Assembly (NCBI RefSeq): GCF_000739735.1
Contig: NZ_BBJF01000003.1
Coordinates: 310,001 to 374,000 of the forward strand
Source: Paraburkholderia ginsengisoli NBRC 100965
GTDB lineage: Bacteria; Pseudomonadota; Gammaproteobacteria; Burkholderiales; Burkholderiaceae
Length of the DNA: 64,000 nucleotides
Reading direction: 5' to 3'
Below the pieces are notes generated by a model. The model was not told the origin of the DNA, did no database searches, and saw nothing but the letters and a program-made list of their open reading frames with translations. A program made the position numbers and the translations under genes. Positions 7,683 to 15,328 of this stretch are shown in pieces (within the stretch, counting starts at the first letter, position 1; the number at the start of each line of letters is the position of its first letter).

Positions 7683-7957
7683 GCCTACGCGCGAGAATTT
7701 TTATACACGGTAACGCGCGGGCGCGCATGCGTGAGTTACGCGGACGCTGCCAGTGTTCGATGCAGCCGTCATTCTGCGCAGCGAAAGCTCCTCGAATGCT
7801 TGGCCGATGGCGACCCCAAACTCATGGCGCAAGGCTGAGTCGGCTAGTTGCGGTCATTCGACGACGCTGCTTTAATCGGTGACAATCGGAGTCGCTGGTC
7901 GATGATAAGCAGCCGGCCTGGCCAGCGAGGCAAAGAACAAACGACAAGCGGGGCACC

Positions 7958-8647
7958 ATGAACAACAGCGACCAAGACAAGAGCGACGAGAATGCGAACC
8001 AAGCGGCTAGGCCGATCAAGCTGGTTACCGTAACAGCAGCTAACGGCGAAGATATGTCCGCCACGGTGGAAGGTTTCGCTCGTTTCATTGGCCTAGATCA
8101 AGTCGCGCCCGGTCGATACAGCTTGCTACTTGTATTGGCGTTATTCGGTGGCGCGCAATCGGGTATGTTGAATCCAGCCAAGGTTGTACATGAAATGCGC
8201 GCATTGGAGGGCATTGGTCCGCCGAGCAAACTGAAGGCAGCGATTCAGAACAAATATGCGCCGCTCAAGGGCTTATGGCATAAGCACTACCTCGAAGACG
8301 GCCCGCGTGCGATGGCGCTGAATATCCTGAAGGGTCTGAAAAGATACAGTATTCCGGTCTTTCAGCATCGTATTGATGAGGCGAAAGCTGCTGGTGAGGA
8401 ACGCTACGTAACAGCGGAGGATATTGAAGCCATTTCCACCGATGCAGTGTATGGAAACTGGATGCGTCTAGCCGCCGCCGAAGCATTGACCGGTGAATGG
8501 ATCATGTTCGCCCAGTACGAAGGCCAGAATTATTACCTTGCACTGGCAACGCATGACAGCAACACGCATGACCAAGTGCGCCAACAGATCGACGCGGTAT
8601 GTTGTCAGGAATTCCCTTTCCTCGCCGACCTTCTAGCCAACGCTTGA
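7958..8647 (+). CDS. Uncharacterised 229-aa cargo protein
   Basis: I do not recognise a function. The first ~20 residues are charged and disordered-looking. The middle is helical (LLLVLALFGGAQSGMLNPAK; ALNILKGLKRYSIPVFQHRI). The last ~45 residues form a compact conserved-looking segment, GEWIMFAQYEGQNYYLALAT, followed by THDSNTHDQVRQQIDAVCCQEFPFL. No signal peptide or convincing membrane segment is evident. Base composition is visibly more AT-rich and codon choice less GC-biased than the neighbours. It stands alone between two noncoding stretches, the usual place of lysogenic-conversion or anti-phage cargo. That role is inference from position only. Confidence 0.65.
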   Translation: MNNSDQDKSDENANQAARPIKLVTVTAANGEDMSATVEGFARFIGLDQVAPGRYSLLLVLALFGGAQSGMLNPAKVVHEMRALEGIGPPSKLKAAIQNKYAPLKGLWHKHYLEDGPRAMALNILKGLKRYSIPVFQHRIDEAKAAGEERYVTAEDIEAISTDAVYGNWMRLAAAEALTGEWIMFAQYEGQNYYLALATHDSNTHDQVRQQIDAVCCQEFPFLADLLANA

Positions 8648-8864
8648 CTAGTGATTTAGGGCCATTTGCGTACGTTGACCGGATGACAGGGCAGTGTGAA
8701 AAATGGCCCGATAGCTAAAAATCACGCCCGCGTTGGCATCTCGCCACGCAATTGTCGGCTGTTGCTCGTCAGCGTTGCAAGCAATCGTAATGCCCTCTTT
8801 TTTGGGGGCCGCCACTGCCATCCTGCATGCCGCAGATTCTGGCAAGCAAGCCGTCGAATACTTT

Positions 8865-9285
8865 TACACCTGGCGCGCGCGTGGGCGGGCGCGCGCGAAT
8901 AGCAAACTGCGTTTCGGCGGACCACAGTCGCGAACTGTCCGAAAACTGACAATGAGCAAGCCGGGGCGACTCCAAAGCGCTCGATGAAACCGACGGGCCG
9001 CGCCCCTGCTGGCGTGACACCTGGGGTTTTCTTACGCGACGTGCCTGCGCGCGGGGGCGCGCGAATATCCGATTGCTTGTCGGCGTGCAACGCCCGCGAA
9101 CTGCCCGAAAACTGACCATTGGGCAAACCGAGGCGACACAGCATCGCCCGATGACAGCGCTCTGAATGTGCCGCTGCTGCCGTCATGCAGGAGTTTTCCG
9201 ATGCCTGGGCGCGTGCGTGCGCGCGTAACAGGACCGGAGTCTAAGCGCAACGCTCGCGAACTGCCCAAAAACTGTCGCTTAGGAA
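8865..9285. repeat. Three diverged ~160-bp direct repeats with GC-rich palindromes
   Basis: The 700-base gap 8648-9348 contains three units. Each has an alternating GCGCGC palindromic tract (8872-8896, 9045-9063, 9207-9226). A conserved core CGCGAACTGYCCRAAAACTG follows about 35-60 bases later, starting at 8929, 9095 and 9255. In the first two units a G.GCAA.CCG.GGCGAC box comes after the core. Core spacing is 166 and 160 bases. Minus-strand frames through the units give repeated peptides, but they shift frame between units and lack good starts, so I treat the region as noncoding. It sits immediately upstream of the tail-like operon. Its role is unknown: structured RNA, regulator sites or packaging signal are all possible. 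Bases 8648-8860 show nothing I can name. Confidence 0.65.
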
Positions 9286-9348
9286 AGCACGGCCAAGAGG
9301 CACGCCGGGCTGGGCTCACCATGTTGGCTCAACTAACGCGGAGTTCGC

Positions 9349-9987
9349 ATGCAAGAATTGATCGATATTTTGAATGGTGGCGATAGCGCCGCTGACTTGG
9401 CGTTCGCCAAGCTGTATTTCGCAGCGTGGGGCGACCGGTCTGTTCGCCTTGCGCTCAACCGGGTTGCGGTCGCAGAGAAAGCACTGATCGACGAGGGCGC
9501 GCACTTCGAGGTCGCTGCGGCTGTGAATCAGTCACTCGCTGGCGGCGGCTCCGTCGCACAAATTCTGCGCGAGCGAGAGCTTCAGTTGATCCGCCAACGC
9601 GAGCTTTCACGCGCCGAGCGCGCCGTATTCATCGAGGCAGCGAATGCACGCCGCGCAGAGGCCGCGCCGATTCTGGCCGCGTGCGCACGGGAGCAACTCG
9701 AACTGGCGCAGACAATCGCCGCGCTCGAACTGGAAGTGAGCGCCGGTCGCGTCCACAACCGGCGCGAAGCTTCGTTGACCGCGATGCTGGATGCTGGTTT
9801 GACCTCCGAGCAGATCGAAGCCATTGGCGGTCCGAAGCCGACCGAAAACGAGCTTGCCGCGCAGCAAGCGAGCCTCGCAGCGATGCGGGCGCGCATGGCC
9901 CGCTTGAAAGCGTTTGCAGGGAGCGCGCCGTTTTTCGACCGGACACTGCTTGGCGACTCGACCGGGGCGACTAATGGCTGCCAGTGA
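9349..9987 (+). CDS. Hypothetical coiled-coil protein, first gene of the tail-like operon
   Basis: A 212-aa protein that is almost entirely helical, with coiled-coil-prone segments at ~72-130 (RERELQLIRQRELSRAERAV) and ~160-190 (NELAAQQASLAAMRARMARL). No family is recognised. The ATG follows a GCGGAG Shine-Dalgarno-like sequence. Its end overlaps the following gene by 14 bases, starting a run of five overlapping genes. Position and composition suit a phage morphogenesis or tail-assembly factor, which is inference. Confidence 0.6.
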   Translation: MQELIDILNGGDSAADLAFAKLYFAAWGDRSVRLALNRVAVAEKALIDEGAHFEVAAAVNQSLAGGGSVAQILRERELQLIRQRELSRAERAVFIEAANARRAEAAPILAACAREQLELAQTIAALELEVSAGRVHNRREASLTAMLDAGLTSEQIEAIGGPKPTENELAAQQASLAAMRARMARLKAFAGSAPFFDRTLLGDSTGATNGCQ

Positions 9988-10798
9988 CTTTCTGACTGGA
10001 CGGCCCCGCATCCTGAGTTCGCTCTGGACGGGGCTCAACCCAGCCTTGCTCGCGAAGTTCTATCCTCTCAAGCGCAACAACGACGGCGGATGGTCGCAGA
10101 GCACGGACGTGCGACAGATTTCCGAGGCGGATAGCTACTCGGTGGATGACGGTTTCGAAGTCCACGCGCCAATTACCGATGGCACCAGCGAGCTTTCTGC
10201 GAACTGGCACTCCCCATTTGAGGGCGCAGGCGCAGAGTCACAGGCTCCCACTATCTCGGCAATGCTTCAGTCCGGCTCGCTGACTCCGCAGTTGCAGGCG
10301 CTGTTTGGCATTCACGGCGATGACGCCAAGGCAGGCTCATCGGGGGTGCAGAACCTGCTCAATCAGGCGCAGGGCCGCACCGGCATTACCAAGCTGAACT
10401 CGACGCAGGTATTTAACGGGATGCCGCCCGTGAAGTTGTCGTTGACGCTGCACTTTCGCGCGCTGCTTGACCCGATCTCAGAGGTTCGCGATCCGATTAT
10501 GCAGCTTAAGCAGTGGGCGCTTCCTGCTTACCTGGCCAGTGACAGCGTGGTTGCCGGGGCGCTAAAAAACGGCACGAACCAAAGCCCGCTTGAGACCATT
10601 TTTCCGTCCGTCGCGCCGCAGATCATCGGCATGCGCTACGGCGACCTGAATTATCAGCCGCTCGTTATCGAATCTGTTTCCGACCCGCTCACCGTGCCAC
10701 GCGATTCGTCCGGCGCAATGATTGCCTGCACCGTGCAAATCACGCTTGGCACCCTCACGGCGCTCGACCGCCGCGACATTCAGACCATATATCTTTGA
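9974..10798 (+). CDS. Putative phage baseplate or tail-hub-like protein
   Basis: A 274-aa protein. The segment at ~140-190 (TQVFNGMPPVKLSLTLHFRA, then DPISEVRDPIMQLKQWALPA) recalls structural proteins of contractile-tailed phages, where 'FNG.PP.K......FRA..D...EV..P...L..WALP' occurs. The C-terminal ~45 residues are beta-rich and end TLTALDRRDIQTIYL. I cannot name the exact family, so the baseplate call is a recollection-based inference. The ATG at 9974 lies within the preceding gene (14-base overlap). It is part of the five-gene operon 9349-14434. Confidence 0.4.
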   Translation: MAASDFLTGRPRILSSLWTGLNPALLAKFYPLKRNNDGGWSQSTDVRQISEADSYSVDDGFEVHAPITDGTSELSANWHSPFEGAGAESQAPTISAMLQSGSLTPQLQALFGIHGDDAKAGSSGVQNLLNQAQGRTGITKLNSTQVFNGMPPVKLSLTLHFRALLDPISEVRDPIMQLKQWALPAYLASDSVVAGALKNGTNQSPLETIFPSVAPQIIGMRYGDLNYQPLVIESVSDPLTVPRDSSGAMIACTVQITLGTLTALDRRDIQTIYL

Positions 10799-11073
10799 CG
10801 GGGGCAGCCGTGTCTATCAGGTTCAGCAGGGAAAAATGGGAAGCGGTCCGGCTCGCCTACATCTCCGGCCAAACCGCAAAAGAATTGGAACGTCTTTACG
10901 GCGTTCCTGCCGACGCGATTCACCGAAGGTCATCCCGGCATCGGTGGGCCGACAGCGCGGGGGCGGCAGAAGCAATGCCTTGCCACGCGGCGGATCAACT
11001 GGATGCTACGTGTGAGCGGCTGGATGCCATTTGCGGACGGTTGGAGAATATTTTGGCGGCGAGGTCAACATGA
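10795..11073 (+). CDS. Small HTH protein resembling terminase-small-subunit N-termini
   Basis: A 92-aa protein. Residues ~14-50 (WEAVRLAYISGQTAKELERL, then YGVPADAIHRRSSRHRW) match the helix-turn-helix at the start of many phage small terminase or transposase-like proteins, where the pattern is YI.G....ELA..YGV...TV..R....W. The rest is a short helical tail. A TTG start giving a 4-base TTGA overlap with the preceding stop fits the ATGA joins downstream; a GTG at 10810 is the alternative. No large terminase is present, so it may regulate rather than package. Confidence 0.5.
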   Translation: MTGAAVSIRFSREKWEAVRLAYISGQTAKELERLYGVPADAIHRRSSRHRWADSAGAAEAMPCHAADQLDATCERLDAICGRLENILAARST

Positions 11074-11858
11074 GCGAGACCGATATCGAATTGGAACAGC
11101 AGCAGCGCACGCACGATGCTACGCCGCAACGCGAGCCCCGTGCGCCGATGACCGACGCGCGGCGTGAATTGCACGTCAAGCAGGCGCTCACGCGCTTCGT
11201 GCGCAACAAGAACCTGCCCGAAGAACTGGAAACGCTGCGCTACAACCTGATCGTCGCGCGCGTGCTATCGGGCATGACAGCGGTCGAGGCGGCGAAAGAT
11301 TTCGGCTATGCGAATAGCACGCAACTGAGCCTGATCGAGTCCGGCGAGCGCCCGACGCCCAAGGATCACCAGTTCCTGCGGCAGGCGGCGCGCATTTATT
11401 CCGTGTCGACCGACTTCCTGCTTGGGCTCTCTCCGCACATGGAGTTCGACGCAAAGGTCTCGCACCAGCATGCGCTCATGCGTGGCACCGAGCGAATACT
11501 CGGCGGCATAGCGGCGCAGTTCACCACGGCCATGATCCAGTTCACCAACCAGACGCAGCCGGTCCCCGATGACTTCGAGCGCGTAGCGGCTGCAACAGAG
11601 CGCATTGAACAGGCAATCGCCGTTGCTCGCTCTCACGGGTTCGACGATGTGCGTGGTAGCGCAACGGTCGTGGCAGCGATGGACGCGCTGGGCCAGGCCG
11701 TCGAACCGATTCGCCGCAAGTGCAAGCAATTCCGCAGTATCGAAGGCTACTTTGACGACGTGCGCGAAGGGAAGCTTCAAGCAATCCCGTACCTCACCGA
11801 GCGATACAGCCCCCGTGACATTGCTCGCGATTTGCGGGCGGAGTGGGTCGCTCGATGA
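11070..11858 (+). CDS. XRE-family HTH domain protein within the tail-like operon
   Basis: A 262-aa protein. The N-terminal ~45 residues are charged and disordered. Residues ~58-125 form a Cro/CI-type helix-turn-helix (LIVARVLSGMTAVEAAKDFG; then YANSTQLSLIESGERPTPKD) ending ARIYSVSTDFLLGLS, the classic end of the XRE domain. The C-terminal ~135 residues are helical and unassigned. It overlaps both neighbours by 4 bases (ATGA). A repressor-like protein within a structural operon is unusual; it may sense or control tail-gene expression, but nothing in the sequence shows how. Confidence 0.65.
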   Translation: MSETDIELEQQQRTHDATPQREPRAPMTDARRELHVKQALTRFVRNKNLPEELETLRYNLIVARVLSGMTAVEAAKDFGYANSTQLSLIESGERPTPKDHQFLRQAARIYSVSTDFLLGLSPHMEFDAKVSHQHALMRGTERILGGIAAQFTTAMIQFTNQTQPVPDDFERVAAATERIEQAIAVARSHGFDDVRGSATVVAAMDALGQAVEPIRRKCKQFRSIEGYFDDVREGKLQAIPYLTERYSPRDIARDLRAEWVAR

Positions 11859-14434
11859 AATCCGACGACAAGGGCTTTCTGATTGCCGACAAGCCGCTAA
11901 ACGTCGCGGACCTTTCCGAAGGGATTGGCGGCATCCGCAGCGATACGAGTGCAATCCTGGCGATGCTGAAATCGGGCATCAAGGATTCCGTCGCCCGTCG
12001 TCAGAAGGTGGCACAGTCCGCCGCGCCGCAGGTCGGCCCGCACGGCTCTCGCGCATCCACGGCTACCTCGCGCAGCATTGCGAGCGCGCCTGCACCTGAC
12101 CGACTGCGCGACGCTCGCGGACGTTTCATCGCGGGCACGGCTGGCGTGAGCGCACTGACGCAGGCGGCGACCGCCGTCAAGACGCTAACGCGCCAACAGG
12201 GTGCGCAATACGCCGAAGCCAAGCGAGCCGAAGAAGCGCGCGACCGCGCGGGCGTGAGCAACGCAGCACAATCGCGTGATGCCCGTGGGCGGTTCGGATC
12301 GGGAGGCGGCAAGGGTGGCGCGGGTGGCGGCCACAACGATGACGGTTCTGACGGCAAAGGCATTGTCGCGAGCCTGAAGGGCTTGGGCTCTAGCCTGCAC
12401 TCCACCGGCATCGATGTTGGTTCTTATGAAAAGCTCGATCCGACCGTGGAGGCGGGCAAGGAACTCAGCAAAATCGTGTCCGGCCCGTTCGGTGCGGTCG
12501 GCAAGCTGGGGAAGGCAACCATCGGGCGCGGCTTCGGGGTGGCGACCGGTAAGAATTCGCCTATCCCGTGGTATCGAAAGATTTTCGCTGAGCTACGCCT
12601 GACCCGCGAACAGGCGAGCGAGTTCAACATTGCGCAAGAGCGCACGCTGAAGGATATCGACCGAAAGACTGGCGGCGAGCACGACAGCGGCAAGGGCATT
12701 ATCGGCTCGCTCGCGGGCATGCTTGGCGGCTTGCTAGGCAAAGGTGGCGGCCTGCTCGGCAAGGGCGGCGGTCTGATGAAGGCGCTTCTCGGTGGCGGTC
12801 TGCGCATGATGAAGGGCGGCGGTGGCCTGCTCGGCTCGCTCGGCAAGGGTGCGCTCGGGCTCGGAAAGATTGGCCTACGACGCCTGCCGCTGCTCGGCGC
12901 GCTGTTCGCGGGCGGCTCGGCACTCGCCAGCATTTTCGGCGACGACGACCCGAACAAGACCGCAGAGGAAAACCACACTGACCGCTTCAAGGGCGCGGGC
13001 TCCGGCATTGGCGCATTGATTGGAGGCGGCCTCGGCACACTAGTCGGCGGGCCGGTTGGCACCATGATCGGCGGCGTGATTGGCGATAGGGTCGGCGAAC
13101 TTGTCGGCGAATGGCTCGCTACGGTCGATTGGTCCGCAGTGGGCAAGCAGATTACGGGCGCATGGGATGCAACGACCGGATTCTTCAAGGACTCATGGAA
13201 GACGGTAACTGACAAGCTCGGCGATATCGCAAAGACTGTCAGCGCCGCATGGAGCGTCATCGTTGATGGGGCGAAAGCCTTCCTGAAAGACAAATTTGGT
13301 CTTGACGTTGATGCCATTGCTCAGAAGGCGAGAGACGCGGCGGCGGCGGCGGCGGCATCCGCAAAAAAAGTCACCGCGCCAGTCGTTGAGTCCGTGAAGA
13401 AAGGCGCTCAGGTCGCCAAGGATGCAGGAAAGGCGGCGGTCGATTACGGCAAGGATCGCGTCGAGAAAATGGCCGAGCCGATCAAAGCGGCGGCGGCTAA
13501 TGCCGTGGATGCAGCCAAGGGCGTATTCGGCGGCGGCTCGAAGGGCAACAAGGCTGCGCTCGTTGCCGAGATGAACAGTTCAGACATGACCAATGGAACT
13601 GAGCGCGCTATGTTCATGGCGCAGATGGACCATGAAAGCGGCGGTTTCCGCTCGCTTGAGGAGAGCACGAAGTACAAGCCCAAGCAGTTCCTCAAGCTTT
13701 TTGGCAAGCGCGCGGGCATCACGACTGAGGAGCAGGCGCAAGCCATCATCGACAAGGGGCCAGACGCAACTGCGGAGGCCATGTACGGCGGCGACTGGGG
13801 TAGAAAGAATCTTGGAAACACCGAGGCGGGCGACGGTGCGAAGTTCAAGGGGCGTGGATTCGTCCAGATCACCGGCAGGAACAACTACGCGGCGGCGGCA
13901 AAAGCAACGGGGCTCGACCTTATCGCTCACCCCGAACTGGCCGCCGATCCGGCGAACGCTGCGAAGATTGCTGTCTGGTTTCATCGTAGCCGCACGGGGC
14001 TTGTCGAGGCCAGCCAGAATGGCGACGTGCTCGCGGCGACAAAGAAGATCAATGGCGGGACCACTGGCCTCGATGACCGAAGCAGGCTGTTCAAACAATA
14101 CCTTGCGGAAATGAACAATCCCGGCTTTTCGGCGGCGACTATTGCGGCTGGGAAGGTCGCGCCTGGCGTAGCGGTGGCAGCGTCTGTCGCGCCGTCCGTT
14201 GCACCGCCGACGGTGCAGGTAGCCGCCGCGACGCCCGTGCCGATTGCCCCCGTTCCGACCGTGACGGCACCGCCGATGAACGTTCCGCCGCCCCCGGCTG
14301 TCGCTGCGATTCCGGCGCAACTCAACACGCCGGGACCAATGGATGTACGAGTCACGAATAATCAGCAGGCCGGACAAGACCTGAGCGACCGACAACTCGC
14401 GCACATCGCGACGGGCGGCATTAGCGGAGCGTGA
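11855..14434 (+). CDS. Tape-measure-like tail protein with GH19 lysozyme/chitinase-type domain
   Basis: An 859-aa protein. Residues ~85-155 contain two RDARGRF motifs common at phage tape-measure N-termini. Residues ~180-440 are Gly-rich hydrophobic helices (LGGLLGKGGGLLGKGGGLMK; GIGALIGGGLGTLVGG), as in tape measures that thread the membrane. Coiled Ala/Lys-rich helices follow at ~480-560. Residues ~575-755 are a GH19-type endolysin domain with AQMDHESGGF holding the probable catalytic Glu and FKGRGFVQITGRNNY as substrate motif. The last ~100 residues are Pro/Val-rich. This combination fits a tail protein that digests peptidoglycan during DNA injection. The start overlaps the previous stop (ATGA). 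A terminator follows at 14529. Confidence 0.7.
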   Translation: MKSDDKGFLIADKPLNVADLSEGIGGIRSDTSAILAMLKSGIKDSVARRQKVAQSAAPQVGPHGSRASTATSRSIASAPAPDRLRDARGRFIAGTAGVSALTQAATAVKTLTRQQGAQYAEAKRAEEARDRAGVSNAAQSRDARGRFGSGGGKGGAGGGHNDDGSDGKGIVASLKGLGSSLHSTGIDVGSYEKLDPTVEAGKELSKIVSGPFGAVGKLGKATIGRGFGVATGKNSPIPWYRKIFAELRLTREQASEFNIAQERTLKDIDRKTGGEHDSGKGIIGSLAGMLGGLLGKGGGLLGKGGGLMKALLGGGLRMMKGGGGLLGSLGKGALGLGKIGLRRLPLLGALFAGGSALASIFGDDDPNKTAEENHTDRFKGAGSGIGALIGGGLGTLVGGPVGTMIGGVIGDRVGELVGEWLATVDWSAVGKQITGAWDATTGFFKDSWKTVTDKLGDIAKTVSAAWSVIVDGAKAFLKDKFGLDVDAIAQKARDAAAAAAASAKKVTAPVVESVKKGAQVAKDAGKAAVDYGKDRVEKMAEPIKAAAANAVDAAKGVFGGGSKGNKAALVAEMNSSDMTNGTERAMFMAQMDHESGGFRSLEESTKYKPKQFLKLFGKRAGITTEEQAQAIIDKGPDATAEAMYGGDWGRKNLGNTEAGDGAKFKGRGFVQITGRNNYAAAAKATGLDLIAHPELAADPANAAKIAVWFHRSRTGLVEASQNGDVLAATKKINGGTTGLDDRSRLFKQYLAEMNNPGFSAATIAAGKVAPGVAVAASVAPSVAPPTVQVAAATPVPIAPVPTVTAPPMNVPPPPAVAAIPAQLNTPGPMDVRVTNNQQAGQDLSDRQLAHIATGGISGA

Positions 14435-14444
14435 GCATGTCCGC

Positions 14445-14479
14445 GCGCGCCCGGCAGGAATAGAGCTTGCCGGGCGCGC
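14445..14479. other. Perfect 12-bp inverted repeat just after the tape-measure gene
   Basis: GCGCGCCCGGCA (14445-14456) pairs with TGCCGGGCGCGC (14468-14479) around an 11-base loop. No T-run follows, so it is not a normal intrinsic terminator. It may protect the operon's 3' end or act as a cruciform site. Confidence 0.6.
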
Positions 14480-14528
14480 CCGCCGAGCAACTAAACTGGC
14501 GGCGAGAGTAAGTCGTTGTTCCGTCTTC

Positions 14529-14555
14529 GCCGCGCCACTGAGCGCGGCTTTTTTT
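14529..14555 (+). terminator. Intrinsic terminator of the tail-like operon
   Basis: GCCGCGC-CACTGA-GCGCGGC followed by seven T residues, about 95 bases after the tape-measure stop codon. Confidence 0.85.
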
Positions 14556-14580
14556 CGTCCGCTGAAAGCTGGGCCGCGCC

Positions 14581-14850
14581 CTATTTGTCGCTCAATAGCC
14601 GCATCATGGCGACGTGCTCGGCGCGCAATAGCCGTGTGGCCTCACCACGCAGGCGCTGGCCGGTTTGGAGGTGGGCGTGAATCTCTCGCGTGGTCGCGCC
14701 ACGCATGTGCTGGCCCGTTTGAAGGTGGGTGTGAACCGCTTGCGTGGTTATCGCCCGAGCTTCTGAGAGCCGCCGCACTTCTCGCGCGGTGCGCAGGCGT
14801 TCCATCGTCGCTTCGATTGTTTGCGGCGGATTTCTAAAAATGAGTGGCAT
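14581..14850 (-). CDS. Small hypothetical protein with an internal duplicated HLQTGQ motif
   Basis: An 89-aa minus-strand frame from an ATG at 14850 (MPLIFRNPPQTIEATMERL). The C-terminal half holds two tandem ~20-residue repeats with the pattern T..(V/I)H.HLQTGQ..RG.(A)T, encoded by ~60-bp DNA repeats at roughly 14651-14755. The frame extends upstream to 14994, but that part is antisense to the antirepressor gene. The first 11 bases overlap the start of that plus-strand gene head to head. No family recognised. The DNA repeat is certain; the coding status is moderately likely. Confidence 0.4.
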   Translation of the reverse strand: MPLIFRNPPQTIEATMERLRTAREVRRLSEARAITTQAVHTHLQTGQHMRGATTREIHAHLQTGQRLRGEATRLLRAEHVAMMRLLSDK

Positions 14851-15328
14851 GGGGGCGCCCAGTGGTTCAGTGGGTGGCAGTTTGCGCCCGGCTGTGCGCT
14901 GCGATAGCGAGGTGCTTTCCGTCACTACTGTGACACGCCCGTTTGGCATGGAGTCGGTGCGCGTTGTCTTGATCGACGGTGAGCCGTGGTTCATTGCGCG
15001 CGACGTGGCGGCGGTGCTCGGCTATGCCGCGCCGGACAAGGCCGTTCGCGATCATTGCAAAGGGACGACTGAATCGGTCGCCCCTACGGCGGGCGGCGCG
15101 CAAACCATGAGTAGCCGCGAGACAGCGGAGCCGACCGGCAAGGGCCACGGCCATGTGATGCGCGATATTGATGACATGCTCGATGGCCTTGGGCAGTCCA
15201 AAGAGGGGTATATCCAAAAGTGGACACACCCCCAAAACAAGCAGGATTACGCGCCGCCGACTGCGGTGATAGGGATTACTTCGGCCTCGGGCTCCCGGAA
15301 CGCATGGGCATTCGCGCGTGCGTCGTGA
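14840..15328 (+). CDS. Truncated phage antirepressor (BRO-N plus partial Rha-like domain)
   Basis: About 162 aa. Residues ~33-70 match the BRO N-terminal domain (VRVVLIDGEPWFIARDVAAV, then LGYAAPDKAVRDHCKG). Residues ~100-135 match the start of a Rha regulatory domain (GKGHGHVMRDIDDML, then EGYIQKW). The Rha match stops near 15240, and the last ~28 residues are read from the antisense of the integrase gene's 3' end, overlapping it by 82 bases. The gene therefore seems cut by the recombination that brought in the integrase tail. Intact relatives relieve phage repression; this one may be non-functional. Confidence 0.55.
   Translation: MSGMGAPSGSVGGSLRPAVRCDSEVLSVTTVTRPFGMESVRVVLIDGEPWFIARDVAAVLGYAAPDKAVRDHCKGTTESVAPTAGGAQTMSSRETAEPTGKGHGHVMRDIDDMLDGLGQSKEGYIQKWTHPQNKQDYAPPTAVIGITSASGSRNAWAFARAS

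Noticed and set aside
7679..7882. 67-codon open frame after the KilA-C-like gene
   Set aside because: Arg/Cys-rich, no ribosome site, no recognisable pattern.
8722..9186. Minus-strand open frames with repeated peptides in the 8648-9348 gap
   Set aside because: The repeated peptides occur in different frames in each unit and no good start exists; the repetition is at DNA level.
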